Below are positions 46,602 through 55,244 of a DNA stretch of 64,000 bases, in pieces (within the stretch, counting starts at the first letter, position 1; each line of letters opens with the position of its first letter). Source of the DNA: Acidobacteriaceae bacterium TAA 166 (GTDB taxonomy: Bacteria > Acidobacteriota > Terriglobia > Terriglobales > Acidobacteriaceae). The DNA lies in contig ATWD01000001.1 in assembly GCA_000421065.1 (NCBI GenBank), positions 2,410,001 through 2,474,000 on the forward strand, written 5' to 3'. Under the pieces are notes generated by a model. That model was not told the origin of the DNA and ran no database searches. It worked only from the letters and a program-made list of their open reading frames with translations. A program made the position numbers and the translations under genes.

Positions 46602-47471
46602 ATGCCCAAAGTCTGGCTCATCACAGGAAGCGGAAACGGTCTCGGAAGAGACATCGCCGAGGCCGCCCTGACCGCCGGCGACAGCGTCGTCGCCGGAGCC
46701 CGCCGTCCCGAAGAATTAGCGCCCCTGGTCTCCCAATACGGCGACCGCATTACCCCCGTCCCGCTCGAGGTCCGCGACGAGAACGTCGCCAAACAAGCCG
46801 TCCAGACCGCCGTCGAACGCTACGGCCGCCTCGACGTACTGGTCAACAACGCCGGCTACGGACAGTGCGAGCCCTTCGAGCAGATGACCGCCGACGACTT
46901 CCAGGCCGTCATGGACACCTGCTTTAACGGCGTCGTCTACACCACCCGCGCCGCCCTTCCCGTCATGCGCAAGCAGCGCGGCGGCCACATCTTCCAGGTC
47001 TCTTCCATCGGGGGCCGCATCGCCATCCCCGGCAACAGCCCCTACCATGCTGCCAAGTGGGCCGTCGGCGGCTTCAGCGACTCCGTCGCCATGGAGGTCG
47101 CCTCCTTCGGCGTCAAGATCTGCACCCTCGAGCCAGGCGGCATCCGCACCAACTGGGCCCGCCGCGCCCGCGGCAATCCCCCCGAGCTTCTGCCCGAGTA
47201 CAAGGACTCCGTCGGCATGATCCTCGACCTTCTCAACACCATCGAAGGCCGCCAGGAGGGCGACCCCCGCAGGATCGCCGAACTCCTCGTGAAGCTCGCC
47301 AATACCGACGACGTCCCCCGCCGCCTCATCCTCGGCGTCGACGCCGAAAAGCGCGTCCATCTAGCCGAGCAGGCCCGCGCCGAGGAGGCGGAAAAGTTCC
47401 GCTCCCTCACCCACTCCACCGTCTACGACAACGCCGAGTCCCTGCCCGAGCTCCACAACCTCAGCCGCTAA
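46602..47471 (+). CDS. SDR-family oxidoreductase
   Basis: NAD(P)-dependent short-chain dehydrogenase of 289 residues from the ATG at 46602, which has AGGAGG 8 nt upstream; a frame from 46548 is less likely. Motifs: ITGSGNGLGRDIA (Gly-rich nucleotide loop, with an unusual Asn-Gly before the last Gly), NNAGYG, the catalytic Ser in FQVSSIGGRIA and YHAAK with Tyr and Lys. The length and C-terminal extension are those of classical oxidoreductases of the retinol/3-oxoacyl type. Substrate unknown. A 12 bp hairpin follows at 47481. Confidence 0.93.
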   Translation: MPKVWLITGSGNGLGRDIAEAALTAGDSVVAGARRPEELAPLVSQYGDRITPVPLEVRDENVAKQAVQTAVERYGRLDVLVNNAGYGQCEPFEQMTADDFQAVMDTCFNGVVYTTRAALPVMRKQRGGHIFQVSSIGGRIAIPGNSPYHAAKWAVGGFSDSVAMEVASFGVKICTLEPGGIRTNWARRARGNPPELLPEYKDSVGMILDLLNTIEGRQEGDPRRIAELLVKLANTDDVPRRLILGVDAEKRVHLAEQARAEEAEKFRSLTHSTVYDNAESLPELHNLSR

Positions 47472-47915
47472 CCCCAAGAACGCCATGATCTTCAAACGAA
47501 GGTCATGGCGCATTGTCTCCCCTGCACTCACCCGCGCCCTCTTCCACCAGCAGCTCATTGGAACAAGAGCGCGCACCCTTGCGGCTGAATGGAGGGGCGC
47601 CGTTCGCCGTCTCCCGCAGCGCTGGCGACCGTGGTGGAAACAGGAGGCGTCGTCCTGCCGCCTCGCCCCAAGGAGACGGCCAGGATGGAAGAGCATGCCC
47701 CGGAAGCGCTCCGGCCTCGCATCCTTCCGCACATCCGGCTTAGCATCCTCCCTTCCGGAACTCTTTGAAATACATTTGAATTTTTGCCCTTCTCCATTGA
47801 CACCCATCAGGAAGCCCAATAGCCTCATCCCGTCGGCGATAGCGGCGGGCCTCTCCTATCTTCCGGTCACAAATCCCCAAAGATCCCACCCACCTCGCGG
47901 GAGGAGGCACCCTCC
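47472..47915. other. Intergenic region without supported gene
   Basis: This 444 bp gap holds the hairpin at 47481-47510 and then GC-rich sequence with several open frames on both strands. None has a ribosome binding site, known motif or consistent codon use, so I annotate no gene. The last 90 bp probably contain the promoter of the gene at 47916. Confidence 0.4.
47481..47510 (+). terminator. Hairpin after the SDR gene
   Basis: CGCCATGATCTT (47481-47492), loop CAAACG, AAGGTCATGGCG (47499-47510): 12 bp with one G-T pair. It starts 9 nt after the stop codon. No run of T follows, so it may protect the mRNA end rather than terminate. Confidence 0.5.
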
Positions 47916-48398
47916 ATGAGCACCAAGGCAGACTTCACCGCAGACGACTGGGATCTCCTGCGCACCGCTCCCATGATGGCCAGCGTCTTGGTCGTCTCCG
48001 CCAGCCCCAGCGGCCCCGTCGGCCTGGTTCAGGAGTCCGCGGCCGCCAGTAGAATGATCCTCGAAGCCGCCACCACCGCACAGACTCCCCTGCTCCAGTC
48101 CCTCACCGAGGACATGAAGACCACCATGTCCATCCCCAAAGCCCCCGCCGGCGCCACCGTCGAGGCCATCCAGGCCGCCGCCGCCGAGATCCTGCGCCGC
48201 ACCTCCGCCCTGCTCGCCGAAAAAGCCACCCCCGAAGAGGCTGCCGAGCTGAAGCAATGGCTCGTCCGCATCGCCCAGGCCACCGCCGAAGCCACCAAAG
48301 AAGGCGGCTTCCTGGGATTCGGTGGCACGCTCGTCACCGAAGAAGAGAAGACCGCCGTCGCCAGGGTGGCCTCTACCCTGGGCGTAGCTGCCGCCTGA
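47916..48398 (+). CDS. Hypothetical helical protein
   Basis: A 160-residue Ala/Glu/Thr-rich protein with a strong ribosome binding site (GGGAGGAGG) before the ATG. It starts with ADFTADDWDLLRTAPMMAS, continues with amphipathic helices (about 40-130), and has a Gly-rich GGFLGFGGTLVTEEEK near the C-terminus. No signal peptide, cofactor motif or cysteine is seen. I recall similar stand-alone proteins in acidobacteria and cyanobacteria but no assigned function. The FG-GAP gene converges on it with only 7 bp between them. Confidence 0.75.
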   Translation: MSTKADFTADDWDLLRTAPMMASVLVVSASPSGPVGLVQESAAASRMILEAATTAQTPLLQSLTEDMKTTMSIPKAPAGATVEAIQAAAAEILRRTSALLAEKATPEEAAELKQWLVRIAQATAEATKEGGFLGFGGTLVTEEEKTAVARVASTLGVAAA

Positions 48399-48405
48399 AT
48401 CTTGA

Positions 48406-51400
48406 TTACCGAACGCGAATGGTTACCGTCGAGGCCGTGCTGATGGAAGGATTGGCTGCATCCGTAGCCGTGACCGTGAAGCCATAAGATCCCGCTGACG
48501 TCGGAGGCGTCGACGGGCTGCTACTGTCCTTCGTGCTGCTGCCTCCACAACCCAGCAGGACGAAGCATGCGAGCGTCGCAGCCAAGGTCAATCGCGGCAG
48601 CCGGTAGCGGCGCGCCGGCCAAAAAACCAGCATGAGGCCGGCAAAGGCCATCTCCTCTCCCATGCGGAAGAGGTCTCTGGGCCGCAGCAACGCCGTGATG
48701 GCGTCTGTTGTATGAATAGTGAGGGTCGTCTTGCCCGGCTGCCCCGCAGTGATCGCCAGGCTGGCAGGACTGAGGCTGCAGGTGGGGAGACTCTGTGCAT
48801 TGGCAGGAGAACTGCTGAGCTTGCAGGTGACATTCAGCGTACCGGAGTACGTGCTGCTCGTCTCGACCGTAATCGCTGCGGTTGCGCTCTCGCCCATGGG
48901 AACAGGAGCGGAGACGAGAAGCACCGCAGGCTGTACGGTGACGGTCGTGCTTCCCTGCGAGGGCGCATAGAGGGAATCCCCCGAATAGGAAGCGGTCAGA
49001 GTGTTGACTCCATCCGCCAGAGTCCCGGCGGGAATGGTGAAACTGGCCGTCCCGTTCGAGAGTGGTTGCATGGATTGATAGCTGCCCGATGAAATCGTGA
49101 CGACTCCCGTAGGAGCGGCTTGAGCACTCCCCATAACCGAGATTGCCAGGGTTACGCCTTGCTGATTGGTGATCGAAGCCGCCGAGGGAGCTGCCGTTGT
49201 CGTCGAAGCTCCCGTCCCGATCTTTACAACCGTGACAGGAGTGGATTGACTGGCCGGAATATAAGTTTCCGCACTCGACATGCTGGGAGCATAAGAGGCC
49301 AGCAGCGTGTTCGTCCCCGCTGAAAGCGCCCCCGCGGGAATCGTGAAAGAAGCGGAGGAGCCGGAGAGCGGAGTCGAGGCAGACAGATAACTTCCGCTGG
49401 AGAGAACAACCGCCCCCTGCGGCGCCACCGCGCCCGCAGCTCCCGTGACCAGGACCTGGACAGTCAGCGATTGCGTCGTATCGACGCTGGTGGCGGAAGG
49501 CTTGATCGTGATTGCGGGAGCCCCCTTTTGCACGACTAGATTGAGAGCCGAGGACGCCGCCTTCGGATAGATGGAATCGCCGGCGTAGCTGACCGTGATG
49601 GTATGGGAACCCACCGGAAGCGCACTCGTGGCGTAGGTTGCCGTGTCGCCCATCAGAGCAACGAATCCCAGCTGACCATCGCCATCCTTGAACGTGACCC
49701 CACCCGTGGGTGCCGTGCTTTTGTTGCCCGTAACAATCGCCGTAAGCGTTACGGGAGAACCATAATGCGTTGGATTGGCCGAAGACTCGAGCGCAATCGT
49801 TGCCGCCGCCGCCGGCCGGTCGGGGGTCACCGCGACCGGAGCAGAGACACTGGCCTGATAGAGGGTATCTCCCGTATAGCTTGCGGTTGTTCGATTCGCG
49901 TTATCCCCTGGGGGCGCAATATCGCCCACGCTCACTATCGTTTGATTCGACGAGGAAAGAACGTTAAGAGTCCCGGGAATATCCGGAGTGGCTTGGCCAT
50001 TGTCGATTCCTATCAGATCGGGAACACCATCGCCGTCAAAATCCCCCATCGCTGTCGGCGAGGGAGAAGTGCCCGCCACCGCGGTCACTCCAGGAGGTGC
50101 GAGATTGCCCTGACCATCGCCCAGTGCGATCCCAGGCATATTAGGAGATCCAAGCCGTCCATTATTTGAATGGAGCACCGCGACATCCGCATGGCCGTCA
50201 TGATTGAAGTCGCCGGTCAGCAAAAATGCAATCGGACCTCCGCTGGGAGTGGAATAGGTCACCTTCGTGCCCGCGCTAAAAGTTCCGTCTCCCTTGCCGG
50301 AGAGAACCGCGAGATGAACGTTGCAAGCGGCATTGAAGTTACACGGTGTGTCTGAGGTTCCAAGCACAAGATCCGGAATGCCGTCCCCGTCAAAATCGCC
50401 GATCGAAATTGCGTCCGCGCCCGATCCCGTCCCTGGTCCCGTCGTCACCAGAGTGAACGAACCCTCTCCGTCGCCGAGATAAATCGTCACCGTGTTTGTT
50501 CCGGCATCGTTATTAAGCACGGCAAGATCGGGAGCTCCATCCGCATTGAAGTCAGCCGTCGTGACAAAGAAAGGCGCACTCCCCGTGCTTTGCGTGGCCG
50601 GCGACGGCTGAAACGTGCCATCGCCCGCACCCAGGAGGATCGTAATGCTGTTGTCAGCCGGATTCGTTACGGCGAGATCGGGTAAGCCATCACGATTGAA
50701 GTCCGCCACCGCAAGATACGCAGGAGCTCCTGCGACTGGCAGCGCGGGAGGATTGGCTGGTCTCGTCGCCGTGGTAAAGGTTCCATCCCCCTTCCCCAGC
50801 AGAATGGTGACGTCCGTGCTGTTCGTATATGCCGTAGCAAGATCGGGTATCCCGTCGCCATTGAAATCCGCCGTGACGATCGTATCGGCACCCATCCCAT
50901 CGGAAGGACTCGCCGCCGGGGTGAAGGTGCCGTCTCCCTCTCCCAGCAGGACCGTGATCGGGCTGACAACCCCTACAAAACCTCGATTCGCGACCGCGCT
51001 ATCCAGCCTTCCATCTCCATTGAAATCCGCTACGGCGATGGACGCCGGTTGAAGCCCGATCGTCGCCTTTGCCGGTGACGCCACCAGGGCGAGAGTGGTG
51101 TTCGAGGAAGCAAGCGGAACCGTCGCCAGCACAGCGTCATTCGAGCTCGTATCGATAAACGAGATCGAGCCGGAAGGCGTGCTTGGATCGGCCGCGCCCA
51201 AAACTGTAGCGGTCAACGTATAGCTTTCCCCCGTGCCGGTGCTTGCCAGTGTGGTCTTCGTGGCGATGCCATTCACCGTAACGCTCTGGGGAGCAGAGCT
51301 GCTTCCGGAAGCCTGCGGCGTTCCAAGAAACATAGCCTTGTAGGAGTGACCTCCCGCAGCTGGATGAAGCCGCAGCAGAGCCGTTCCCGCCGAGGTAATC

Positions 51401-51744
51401 TGGGCTACGCCAAGTTGATGCACGTCCACGCAGGCGACCGCGCCGGCATCGCAGAAGACGACCTGTCCGCGGGCGACCGGAGCCCCGCCCGGTGTCGTAA
51501 GGACCGTGGCGGTCAAGGTTACAACGGTGCCGGGAGCAATCGAGGCGGCGTTCGCTCCTGCATAGGTAAGGCTCAGAGTTGTGCCGGTTGCGGAGACCTG
51601 CGCCACAGCGGGCCACGGCATCATGCCAACGAAGCAGAGAAGCCAAAGGCAGAGTCCCTTCAAAGAAGAGACATTCGAACCGGAGCTGGCTCCCAAGGCA
51701 TAAAACGGGGCAGACTTATCTTCAAACCAAAGCAGATTAAGCAT
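48406..51744 (-). CDS. Secreted FG-GAP/VCBS and Ig-like repeat protein
   Basis: Large surface or secreted protein of 1112 residues. I choose the ATG at 51744, which leads after a short stretch to a signal peptide (LCLWLLCFVGMMPWPAVAQ). Domains in order: Ig-like domain (about 55-160), a partial second Ig unit, then seven FG-GAP repeats with calcium-binding DFNGDG/DFDGDG loops (about 225-610), then three or four bacterial Ig-like repeats (about 640-980) with PTGVVTISSGSY-type units, and near the C-terminus a hydrophobic segment plus lipobox-like CFVLLGCGGSS followed by a last Ig strand set. Such proteins are frequent in acidobacteria; adhesion or extracellular matrix function is an inference. 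Confidence 0.85.
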   Translation of the reverse strand: MLNLLWFEDKSAPFYALGASSGSNVSSLKGLCLWLLCFVGMMPWPAVAQVSATGTTLSLTYAGANAASIAPGTVVTLTATVLTTPGGAPVARGQVVFCDAGAVACVDVHQLGVAQITSAGTALLRLHPAAGGHSYKAMFLGTPQASGSSSAPQSVTVNGIATKTTLASTGTGESYTLTATVLGAADPSTPSGSISFIDTSSNDAVLATVPLASSNTTLALVASPAKATIGLQPASIAVADFNGDGRLDSAVANRGFVGVVSPITVLLGEGDGTFTPAASPSDGMGADTIVTADFNGDGIPDLATAYTNSTDVTILLGKGDGTFTTATRPANPPALPVAGAPAYLAVADFNRDGLPDLAVTNPADNSITILLGAGDGTFQPSPATQSTGSAPFFVTTADFNADGAPDLAVLNNDAGTNTVTIYLGDGEGSFTLVTTGPGTGSGADAISIGDFDGDGIPDLVLGTSDTPCNFNAACNVHLAVLSGKGDGTFSAGTKVTYSTPSGGPIAFLLTGDFNHDGHADVAVLHSNNGRLGSPNMPGIALGDGQGNLAPPGVTAVAGTSPSPTAMGDFDGDGVPDLIGIDNGQATPDIPGTLNVLSSSNQTIVSVGDIAPPGDNANRTTASYTGDTLYQASVSAPVAVTPDRPAAAATIALESSANPTHYGSPVTLTAIVTGNKSTAPTGGVTFKDGDGQLGFVALMGDTATYATSALPVGSHTITVSYAGDSIYPKAASSALNLVVQKGAPAITIKPSATSVDTTQSLTVQVLVTGAAGAVAPQGAVVLSSGSYLSASTPLSGSSASFTIPAGALSAGTNTLLASYAPSMSSAETYIPASQSTPVTVVKIGTGASTTTAAPSAASITNQQGVTLAISVMGSAQAAPTGVVTISSGSYQSMQPLSNGTASFTIPAGTLADGVNTLTASYSGDSLYAPSQGSTTVTVQPAVLLVSAPVPMGESATAAITVETSSTYSGTLNVTCKLSSSPANAQSLPTCSLSPASLAITAGQPGKTTLTIHTTDAITALLRPRDLFRMGEEMAFAGLMLVFWPARRYRLPRLTLAATLACFVLLGCGGSSTKDSSSPSTPPTSAGSYGFTVTATDAANPSISTASTVTIRVR

Positions 51745-52023
51745 GGCAATTCCAAAAAATGCACCAATCAAGCATTTTTGAACGAGATGGGCAACATCGC
51801 CACAATCGTAACACTGGCTTATCGGTCGATCACATTTAATCTTTCCGTCGAAAACCTTGCTCGCCTCTCGTGCGGGCAAGACGGGTTCTTCCCTCTTTAT
51901 CGATTGACCTTTCTTAGCCGTCTCCCCCGCACTCCGGCCCTCCCCTGCGCTCCCAGCCCCGGGCAGAGAATCACCCTGCCAGGCACCCGCCCCGGATTCT
52001 CGTCAGCGCGCTGGCCAAAAGCC

Positions 52024-52330
52024 TCACGAATCCGATCGCTTCCCCTTGGGTTTCTTCGCGCCGGCCTGCTGCTCCGACTGAATTGTGTGCGCCGTAATGA
52101 TCGCTCGCAGTAGCCCCGGAAAGCGCTCGTCCACCTCCTCGCAGCGCAAGACGTTTCGCACCTCCACGCCATGGCGTTCGCTGCGAATCAGCCCCGATTT
52201 CGCGTAGAACTCTGAAGTGCTGCGAGAGCGTGGACTTGGGAACAGACCGGTCGCTCACTAAGAAAGTGAGAGCAGGTCTGCGGAGACTACTGCGCCATGA
52301 TGTCGGCCAGAACCTCTGACTTCCTCAACT
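52024..52330 (-). pseudogene. ArsR-family winged-helix regulator, frameshifted
   Basis: Read on the minus strand, three frames together give an ArsR-like protein. One encodes SEVLADIMAQ, the next VSDRSVPKSTLSQHFRVLRE (the recognition helix with the typical KSTLSQHFRVLRE), and after a one-base shift at a GGGG run near 52195 a third continues GLIRSERHGVEVRNVLR, then DERFPGLLRAIITAHTIQ to a stop at 52024. These blocks are the order of an intact ArsR winged helix. There are at least two disruptions, so the gene is dead unless the sequence has errors. Confidence 0.75.
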
Positions 52331-52380
52331 GCATCGAGCTTTACGTCGACGGCGGAGTAGCCCAGATCTAATTCAAGGAA

Positions 52381-52400
52381 AGGCGCTGCCGCGCGAGCCT
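52381..52400. repeat. LHE fragment, LHE-12
   Basis: AGGCGCTGCCGCGCGAGCC is a type B left end with no arm or core behind it. It lies 76 bp upstream of the DUF4440 gene and 280 bp or more from the nearest intact gene end. Confidence 0.6.
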
Positions 52401-52475
52401 TTTCCACCCAAAAACATCAACACACCCTAGAATGGGGCTGTCCATCCCCCAATCTCATTCATCCAAGAGGGTGCC

Positions 52476-52931
52476 GTGAATCGATCCCTGACAGCTCTCC
52501 TCCTCCTGACCACCCTCGCAAGCCCCTCCGTCGCCCAGTCCCCCCGCACCGACGAAAAGACCTTCCTCCAGCTGCAGCACGACTGGGCCGAGGCGCGAAA
52601 GAAGCGCGACGTTCCCTTTCTCGAGCGTCTCTACGCCAAAGAGTTCACCGTCGGCCTGATGAACGGAGGCGAGTCCTCCCGCGAGCAGGACATCGCCATG
52701 TTCTCCTCCGGCGATCTGAAGCCCGCCGTCATCACCGACGACGAGATGCGCGTGTCTCTCTACGGCGAGACGGCCATGGTCACCGGCATCGAGCATCTTG
52801 AAGGCACCTACAAAGGCAATTCGGGAAAGTTCGACCTCCGGTTCACCAACCTCTATGTCTATCGAGACCACCGCTGGCAGCTGGTTCGGCATCAGGCCGC
52901 CCAGATCGTAAACCAACTCGTGAAGAAGTAA
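52476..52931 (+). CDS. Exported DUF4440/NTF2-like protein
   Basis: A 151-residue protein with a signal peptide (NRSLTALLLLTTLASPSVAQ) and one NTF2-like alpha+beta domain: FLQLQHDWAEARKKRDVPFLERLYAKEF, then GETAMVTGIEHLEG and YVYRDHRWQLVRHQAAQI. DUF4440 proteins have a cone-shaped pocket and varied roles; none can be assigned here. The start is a GTG preceded by AAGAGGG. It stands alone on this strand, downstream of the ArsR pseudogene. Confidence 0.87.
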   Translation: MNRSLTALLLLTTLASPSVAQSPRTDEKTFLQLQHDWAEARKKRDVPFLERLYAKEFTVGLMNGGESSREQDIAMFSSGDLKPAVITDDEMRVSLYGETAMVTGIEHLEGTYKGNSGKFDLRFTNLYVYRDHRWQLVRHQAAQIVNQLVKK

Positions 52932-53116
52932 ATCGCGGGCGGAACGCCTCGCTCAACTCGGAATCCATCCCTCCCCCGAAACAGCAGGCTGATCTGCTCC
53001 AGGCATCCCCTGCGGCGGAAGCGAAGCTGCGATCTGCCGACCATTAGCATCCTCTAAATAACCGGCCTCAAACTCTGGCCCCTCGCATGCACTCCCAGCT
53101 TCGCGAGGGACTTACC

Positions 53117-54445
53117 ATGCCAACCATCGGCCTCTCGATGATCGTAAAGAACGGTGGCGACGACCTTCGTCACTGCCTCAACAGCATCCGCTCGCTCGTC
53201 GACCAGATCGTCATCGCCGACACCGGATCGACCGACAACTCCCTCGAGACCGCCCGCGAGTTCGGCGCCATCACCCTCTCCATCCCCTGGAGCGACCACT
53301 TCGCCGAGGCCCGCAACGCCGCGCTCGCCCCCGTCACCACCGACTGGGTCCTGGTGCTCGACGCCGACGAGGAGCTCTCGCCCGAGGCCGCCGCCGCGAT
53401 CCCCAGTCTCCTCGCCGACACGCCCCCCACCGTTGGCGGCTACCAGCTCACCATCCGCAACTACACCAACGCCGCCTTCGGCAGAATCCTCGGCTCGCTC
53501 GGCCGTCCCAACACCGATCCCTACCCCCGCGCCCAGGGGGCTCTCAGCTACTGCGAGCACAAAATCGGCCGCCTCTTCCGCCGCCGCCCCAACATCGCCT
53601 TCCTCGGCCGCATGCACGAAGCCGTCGAGTGGGATATTCGCAAGGCCGGGCTCACCTGCCTCATCTCCGAGCTCCTCATCCTCCACTACGGAACCCTCGC
53701 CGACGCCACCAGCTACGGCCAGAAGCAGCACCGTTACTACCGCATGCTCCGCGAAGCCGTCCAGGAGACCCCCGACCTCTCCCATCTCTGGGTCCAGCTC
53801 GCCATCACCGAGCGCGGCACACAAAAGAATCCCGACGCCGCCCTCGTCGCCGCCCGACGCGCCGTCGCCCTCGTCCCCGACGAGTTCGAGGCCTGGCAGC
53901 TCATCGGCGAGATCCTCATCGAAAAGGATCGCCCCCAGCAGGCCATCGACGCCATCCAGCACCTTCCCGACGCCGGCGACTGGGGCATCACCAAGGCCTG
54001 GATCCTCGGCGACATTCTCCACTCCATGGAACGTCTCAAAGACTCCCGCGCCATGTACCAGACGTCCATCGAACGCGCCACACGAAGCTCCAACCCCCTG
54101 CCGCCCGAGTTCATCGGCGCCCTCGAAAGCCGCCTCGGCTACGTCGAAGTCCGGATCGGAATGCGCAAGGTCGGCTTCCGCAAGCTGATCCACGCCCGCG
54201 ACAGCTCCCCCGGCCTGCTGGCCAATCACGAGCGGCTGATGAAGGCCTACGTCTCCGTGCAGGACGACCACAACGCCGCCGCAGCCGCCGAAACCGCGCT
54301 CCAGTACTGGCAGAGCGAGCTGCTCTACCGCCGCGCCGCCGCTCTTTTGCTCCGCGTCAACCAGCGCGAACGCGCCCTCGCCACCCTCCGAGCCGGCATC
54401 CAACTCTACCCCGAATCGGAAACCCTCCGCGCGATGGTTATTTAG
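53117..54445 (+). CDS. Family 2 glycosyltransferase with TPR-like C-terminal half
   Basis: Cytoplasmic glycosyltransferase of 442 residues. The ATG at 53117 (MPTIGLSMIVKNGGDDL) has GAGGGA upstream and gives the normal family start; a frame from 53087 adds ten residues. The GT-A domain (about 1-230) shows NGGDDLRHCLNSI, VIADTGSTDNS, the metal-binding VLDADEE and a HEAVEWD segment near the acceptor site. Residues 240-442 are helical repeats of TPR type (for example DAALVAARRAVALVPDEFEA). Such SPBC-like transferases often modify cell-surface glycans or proteins. The sugar and acceptor are unknown. Confidence 0.92.
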   Translation: MPTIGLSMIVKNGGDDLRHCLNSIRSLVDQIVIADTGSTDNSLETAREFGAITLSIPWSDHFAEARNAALAPVTTDWVLVLDADEELSPEAAAAIPSLLADTPPTVGGYQLTIRNYTNAAFGRILGSLGRPNTDPYPRAQGALSYCEHKIGRLFRRRPNIAFLGRMHEAVEWDIRKAGLTCLISELLILHYGTLADATSYGQKQHRYYRMLREAVQETPDLSHLWVQLAITERGTQKNPDAALVAARRAVALVPDEFEAWQLIGEILIEKDRPQQAIDAIQHLPDAGDWGITKAWILGDILHSMERLKDSRAMYQTSIERATRSSNPLPPEFIGALESRLGYVEVRIGMRKVGFRKLIHARDSSPGLLANHERLMKAYVSVQDDHNAAAAAETALQYWQSELLYRRAAALLLRVNQRERALATLRAGIQLYPESETLRAMVI

Positions 54446-54475
54446 TTAAGGCGCCGCATGCTCCCATCAGCCGTC

Positions 54476-54715
54476 TCAGGCCGTCCGGGCCAGCGCCGTC
54501 TGCTCCGCCGCCTGCTTCCACTCCCCCAGCGACCGGCTCAACAGAGCCGCGGCGCACCCCTCGCCGCACAGAACGATGATGTCGTCCCTCTTCGCCAGCT
54601 CCCAGTCCCAGGGCAGAAAGGTAATCCCCTCCGGCCTCACTGAAGCCAGAACCCAATGGTTGGTTGTCTTCTTCTGAACTCCGCACACGCACGTAAAGAC
54701 AGTCATGACTGCCAT
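54476..54715 (-). CDS. Small CxC...CxxxC protein, possible zinc ribbon
   Basis: A 79-residue protein from the ATG at 54715, which has AGGAGG 8 nt upstream. FTCVCGVQKKTTNHW at the N-terminus and IVLCGEGCAAALLS in the middle give two cysteine pairs (CxC and CxxxC), enough to bind one zinc ion. The C-terminal third is an amphipathic helix (SLGEWKQAAEQTALA). It is reminiscent of small cytoplasmic zinc-binding domain proteins, but I do not recognise a named family. It converges with the glycosyltransferase gene. A sigma-54-like sequence and a palindrome lie about 205 nt upstream. Confidence 0.75.
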   Translation of the reverse strand: MAVMTVFTCVCGVQKKTTNHWVLASVRPEGITFLPWDWELAKRDDIIVLCGEGCAAALLSRSLGEWKQAAEQTALARTA

Positions 54716-55004
54716 GGCCCGATCCTCCTTCCTCGACGGTGGGAAAAAATCTGCCACATCCTGCCGTTGCGAGGAAAACCCGAATCTTCGCTTGCGTCCA
54801 GTTTAATCTGGTTTCTGTTCTTAATCCGGGCACTTTTGTGACGCTGAAACCCTACGGAAAGGTTCTCCGCGGGCAGAATGTTTTCATCAAATTCATTCAA
54901 TCTTTCCCACGAAGATCTATAGCACGAATCGTGCCATTCCCAGACCTGCCTAATGTCTCTAATAGACACAATCACCATCTGGGATCTTTGAGGGAAAAAG
55001 AAGC
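54716..55004. other. Upstream region of the CxC gene, no gene
   Basis: Moderately AT-rich region with no supported gene, followed directly by repeat LHE-13. It carries the candidate sigma-54-like site at 54921-54936. An open frame on the plus strand from 54739 runs into the repeat and is not credible. Confidence 0.4.
54921..54936 (-). promoter_or_regulatory. Sigma-54-like promoter and/or palindromic operator
   Basis: On the minus strand TGGCACGATTCGTGCT matches the sigma-54 consensus TGGCACGrNNNTTGCW at all but one conserved position, with GG and GC at the -24/-12 spacing. The core GCACGA-T-TCGTGC is also a perfect palindrome with one central base, so a repressor or activator site is an alternative reading. 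The distance to the start of the CxC gene is about 205 nt. Confidence 0.35.
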
Positions 55005-55241
55005 TGGCCTGCCGGCCGGGCCCACTACGCGTGGAGCGGTCACTTCGTGACGCGTATTGGGCCTTCGGCGTGGGGCTCCCGTTGGTCGCCTGCGAAGATG
55101 TTTGCGCCGAACCGAAGGGAGGCCCACGGCAAAGCCGGTATACATCCACCCACGAAGTGGGCGCCCGTACCGGGGTCCCCACAAACAGGTCTTCGTTTGT
55201 GGGGTGGCCGAGCGTAGTGGGCCCGCGCGGCAGCGCACGTC
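55005..55241. repeat. Long hairpin element LHE-13 (with extra sub-hairpin)
   Basis: A 237 bp element with type A left end (TGGCCTGCCGGCCGGGCCC), type B right end (GGGCCCGCGCGGCAGCGC) and forward core. The extra module with loop CAGGTCTTCG is at about 55171-55209. As in LHE-11, its left stem half is of the LHE-7 type and its right half of the LHE-6 type. It ends 3 nt after the stop of the minus-strand LysR gene. Confidence 0.9.
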
Positions 55242-55244
55242 TTC

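Larger units (their letters stand above)
51745..52475. other. Intergenic region with ArsR pseudogene
   Basis: A 731 bp gap without an intact gene. 51745-52020 should contain the promoter of the FG-GAP gene and shows no other feature. 52024-52330 is the ArsR-family pseudogene listed separately, and 52381-52400 is a fragment of an LHE repeat. Confidence 0.45.

Noticed and set aside
47361..47919. Overlapping open frames on both strands after the SDR gene
   Set aside because: Arg/Pro-rich translation, no ribosome binding site and no recognisable motif; treated as non-coding.
51745..51879. N-terminal extension of the FG-GAP protein with a CCHC zinc-knuckle-like pattern (C-x2-C-x4-H-x4-C)
   Set aside because: It lies before the signal peptide, which would make no sense in an exported protein; the pattern is probably chance in untranslated leader.
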